The notes under the pieces were generated by a model. That model saw nothing but the letters and a program-made list of their open reading frames with translations. It did no database searches and had not been told where the DNA came from. A DNA stretch of 64,000 nucleotides from DASZFV01 sp035549075 (GTDB taxonomy: Bacteria; Myxococcota_A; Polyangia; Fen-1088). The stretch lies in NCBI GenBank assembly GCA_035549075.1, contig DASZRT010000009.1, positions 1 to 64,000 on the forward strand, given 5' to 3'. The translations under genes were made by a program, and so were the position numbers. Shown piece by piece: positions 62,112-64,000 of this stretch (position 1 is the stretch's first letter; every line of letters begins with the position of its first letter).

Positions 62112-62290
62112 ATGGTAGTCCGCGGAGGCGACGAGAACACGCCTTTCGACCCGATGGCGCTACGGATCGTCGTTCGTCGGATCGCACGGCGAGGTCTTCG
62201 AAATCCACGACGACCATTTCGAAGCCGACGCCGCCGGAGACGTCCACGTCTTCGAGTCAGATGGTGAGCGGCACACGCCGCCGCAGCGCC
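62112..62290 (+). pseudogene. Possible remnant open frame
   Basis: An ATG frame reads MVVRGGDENTPFDPMA and, one base on, the next frame continues YGSSFVGSHGEVFEIHDDHF to LKP stop. Together about 60 residues with protein-like composition. No family recognised; it may be chance. The interval between ppgK and the next gene has nothing else. Confidence 0.25.
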
Positions 62291-62371
62291 TGAAGCCGTA
62301 GCTGGCGCTGGCGAGCTTGCGCTCGTGAGTGCCAGGGGAGATCCTTCTGTCGGGGGGGGGGCGCGGATGGA

Positions 62372-62980
62372 GTGGAGACCGTGCAGATCGATCCGAAGAA
62401 GGTTCTTCTAAGTGTCCTTGTCGCCGTGGCCCTTGCGGGTTTCGGTCCCACGCGCGCGCATGCCTGCAGCTGCGCCACTCCCCCGCCACCGCTCGAGCGG
62501 GTCGCTGCGATGGCGGCGGTCTTCGAGGGCTACGTCCTCGATACGGCGATCACCCCTGGAGGGGGTGCCCTTGTCATCCACTACCAGGTCCTGCGCGCCT
62601 GGAAGGGCGTGCACGCAGACACAGTCGTGACGGTCACGACGGGAACAAGCGACAGCGACTGTGGAATCCCAGCCGAGCTCCACACGGCGTACCTCGTATA
62701 TGCGGGCATGTTCCAGGGCCAGCTTACCGCGGGCTCGTGCTTCCTTTCGCACCGGAGCGATCAGGATACTGGCGACTTCGCTGCCATCGGTCCCCCCATC
62801 GAAGTTGGAACCGCTGCGCCGGGCTCCTTGAGCAGCGGTGCCACGCCCAGCCCATCCGGCGCGGCCAACAGCAGTGGATGCGTCGTCGGGGGCGCTCTCC
62901 CAAACGAATTTGGTGGATGGTTCGTCGGCCTGGTCTCGCTCGCTCTCGCGTATCGCCGCAAGAACCAGCCGAAGGGTTAA
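62372..62980 (+). CDS. Anchored protein with TIMP/netrin-like domain
   Basis: 202 residues from GTG 62372, just after a run of ten G. Signal peptide ends AHA; the mature part starts CSCATPPP, the CxC start of TIMP/netrin domains, with LRAWKGV and two further cysteines (SDCGIP, GSCFLS). The C-terminus GCVVGG..GWFVGLVSLALAYRRK looks like a shortened MYXO-CTERM anchor. Role unknown; animal TIMPs inhibit metalloproteases but this is not implied. Codon use looks less GC3-biased than neighbours. Confidence 0.7.
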   Translation: METVQIDPKKVLLSVLVAVALAGFGPTRAHACSCATPPPPLERVAAMAAVFEGYVLDTAITPGGGALVIHYQVLRAWKGVHADTVVTVTTGTSDSDCGIPAELHTAYLVYAGMFQGQLTAGSCFLSHRSDQDTGDFAAIGPPIEVGTAAPGSLSSGATPSPSGAANSSGCVVGGALPNEFGGWFVGLVSLALAYRRKNQPKG

Positions 62981-63168
62981 CCAGCGTTGGCCGTTCCACT
63001 GACGTCGAGCAGCGCTGCCAGGCTTCGTGCGGGCACGCCACGCACGACCCAAGGGCCGGCGGTCAGCGGCGGGCGAGTTGCTGCACCCTTGCTGCGGACC
63101 TCGGATCCCCCGAAGACGACCCGCCGACCGGCCCCAAGAAACCGCTGCGATTCCGCTGCTTACCTCGG
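62981..63168. other. Non-coding interval before the tRNA-Pro fragment
   Basis: No credible gene: open frames here are GC artefacts. The stretch is chromosomal flank leading into the tRNA-Pro 3' half. Confidence 0.5.
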
Positions 63169-63210
63169 TCGGGGCGAGAGGATTCGAACCTCCGACATTC
63201 TGCTCCCAAA
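63169..63210 (-). other. 3' half of tRNA-Pro (TGG): putative attachment site
   Basis: Minus strand, from the anticodon loop TTTGGGA through variable and T-arm GGAGG-TTCGAAT-CCTCT to acceptor CGCCCCG and A73: 42 nt that fit a tRNA-Pro(TGG). The 5' half (acceptor 5' strand, D-arm, anticodon 5' stem) is absent; upstream bases CAAAT do not pair with GCAGA. A tRNA 3' half without its 5' half is the classic att site left at the distal end of an integrated element. Confidence 0.75.
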
Positions 63211-63413
63211 ATTTGGCGGAAGGTAGTCCAGGCCGGGGCGACGGTTTGCAACCGGCGGACATGATTACGAAGCCGGATCCGGCCAGATCGCAGCCGTCCC
63301 AGCGGTTGGCTGCAAATCCCGAGGATTTTACTACCCGGTTACTACCCACTTCGGGACGCCGGAAGGTGAGGCTATCGCCGCGCCGGTGGCCACAGTCCGA
63401 GAACCCCGACTGG

Positions 63414-63683
63414 ATGACACCATGGGTTGCGCCTCGGGTCGCCACAACCCCTACCCTCGCCGACCTGGGCGCCCTCTACGGCGGGCGCGGGCGGCTACTC
63501 ACGGTCGCTGAGGTAAGCGAGCAACTCGGCGTCTCGACGGCGACGGTCTACAAGCTCTGCAAGAGTGGAGCACTGTCGCACGTCCGCATCGTCGATTCGA
63601 TTCGCGTACGCCCTGGGGATCTAGGCGCCTTCCTCGCCGAGAAGCGTTCGGCTGGGCGTCCAGGACCGGAGGGAGGCGCGTGA
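63414..63683 (+). CDS. Excisionase/AlpA-type HTH protein
   Basis: 89 residues from ATG 63414. Residues 25-75: LLTVAEVSEQLGVSTATVYK then SGALSHVRIVDSIRVRPGDL, the winged-HTH (HTH_17) of excisionase-family proteins. Longer in-frame starts are possible upstream, but run into the att sequence. Overlaps the XRE-type gene (TGATG). Confidence 0.7.
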   Translation: MTPWVAPRVATTPTLADLGALYGGRGRLLTVAEVSEQLGVSTATVYKLCKSGALSHVRIVDSIRVRPGDLGAFLAEKRSAGRPGPEGGA

Positions 63684-64000
63684 TGGTACTGTTTCGCGCC
63701 GTGTCGGACGAAGAGCGCGCGATCAACCGAGTGAGAGAGATCCGAACGACAAAGGGCCTCTCGCGCTCTGCCGTCGCCGCTGCGCTTGGCACCACGCCGT
63801 TCGAGATCGAGCGCATCGAGGTCGGCGAGGACGTCCGATACGATACGATAATGCGGCTGGCGCAGGCTCTTGAGACGGAGCCGGAGGCGCTCTTCCCTGC
63901 GGCGAAGCCCCTCCTCCGTAAGTTGCGCGACCGGACCGATCTCCGCGAACTGGAGCAGGAAGAGACCCAAACTGCATTCGCGGGGATCGGGATCGACACG
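63683..64000 (+). CDS. XRE-family transcriptional regulator (3' partial)
   Basis: 106 codons are visible to the window edge. HTH: INRVREIRTTKGLSRSAVAA, ALGTTPFEIERIEVGED, YDTIMRLAQALETEPEALFP, matching XRE/Cro-type repressors. Starts at ATG 63683 overlapping the excisionase gene's stop. Probably element regulator; the C-terminal part lies outside the window. Confidence 0.85.
   Translation, partial: MVLFRAVSDEERAINRVREIRTTKGLSRSAVAAALGTTPFEIERIEVGEDVRYDTIMRLAQALETEPEALFPAAKPLLRKLRDRTDLRELEQEETQTAFAGIGIDT

Larger units (their letters stand above)
63211..64000 (+). mobile_element. Probable end of an integrated element (continues beyond window)
   Basis: Begins at the tRNA-Pro fragment, on the side where, by integration geometry, the element lies. 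It contains an excisionase-like gene and an XRE-type gene, typical first genes of temperate elements. No integrase is visible in the window. ATA and other AT-rich codons appear here but not in the neighbouring chromosomal genes. Confidence 0.5.

Noticed and set aside
63169..63210. Frames reading ARGFEPPTF or FWEQNVGGSNPLAP across the tRNA fragment
   Set aside because: Known translation artefacts of tRNA genes, not proteins.

Overview
The window is a very GC-rich bacterial chromosome segment, and its gene content points to a myxobacterium (Myxococcota, probably class Polyangia). The evidence is several secreted proteins ending in the MYXO-CTERM pattern (a Cys motif, a hydrophobic helix, then an Arg cluster), four protein kinases or kinase-linked surface proteins, many lipoproteins with long Gly/Thr/Ala/Ser linkers, two ECF sigma/anti-sigma pairs and a bacterial caspase homologue. 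Species cannot be fixed from the sequence alone. Overlapping stop/start pairs (ATGA, GTGA) and GTG starts are common, so many genes are translationally coupled.

Layout. 1-3.7 kb: a c-di-GMP-type pair (HD-GYP-like/LuxR fusion cut by the window edge, then an EAL protein) and a HipA-like kinase overlapping a DUF3037 gene. 3.7-10 kb: a polysaccharide-lyase-like lipoprotein, an Ivy-like lysozyme inhibitor, tRNA-His and tRNA-Arg, serB, a frameshifted lipoprotein and an ECF sigma/TPR anti-sigma pair. 10-17.7 kb: msrB, an MFS transporter, a double M16 peptidase, a small membrane protein, deoC with a thioesterase, a PhzF protein and a secreted phytochelatin-synthase-like peptidase. 17.7-26 kb: a radical SAM/SPASM enzyme translationally coupled to a small zinc-ribbon protein with a YGAP-type tail, a Tat-exported extradiol dioxygenase, and an ECF sigma - membrane anti-sigma - caspase/surface-repeat operon. 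26-36 kb: a five-gene kinase/PEGA/kelch/MYXO-CTERM operon with 4-nt overlaps, opposite a tandem pair of MYXO-CTERM carbohydrate-binding-like proteins. 36-42 kb: lipoproteins, a GlxA-type regulator, GAPDH, and a TetR/epimerase divergon with a perfect palindromic operator. 42-48 kb: an arsR-aqpS-arsC arsenic operon, then a cobalamin riboswitch in front of class Ia ribonucleotide reductase nrdAB. 48-59 kb: CpxP-like and other secreted proteins, a GAF-kinase, an alpha/beta hydrolase, and large secreted proteins (discoidin/propeller; cytochrome-like propeller with Cys-rich tail). 59-62 kb: oligoribonuclease, then an operon of polyphosphate glucokinase-like kinase and glucose-6-phosphate dehydrogenase. 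62-64 kb: a netrin/TIMP-like anchored protein, then the 3' half of a tRNA-Pro that looks like an attachment site, followed by an excisionase-like and an XRE-type gene. This is probably the edge of an integrated element that continues past the window.

The most interesting regions are the radical SAM/YGAP-tail pair, the sigma-caspase operon, the 4-nt-overlap kinase operon and the tRNA-Pro element boundary. Several lipoprotein genes carry single frameshifts or large deletions, which points to turnover of this secreted repertoire or to assembly errors in G-runs.
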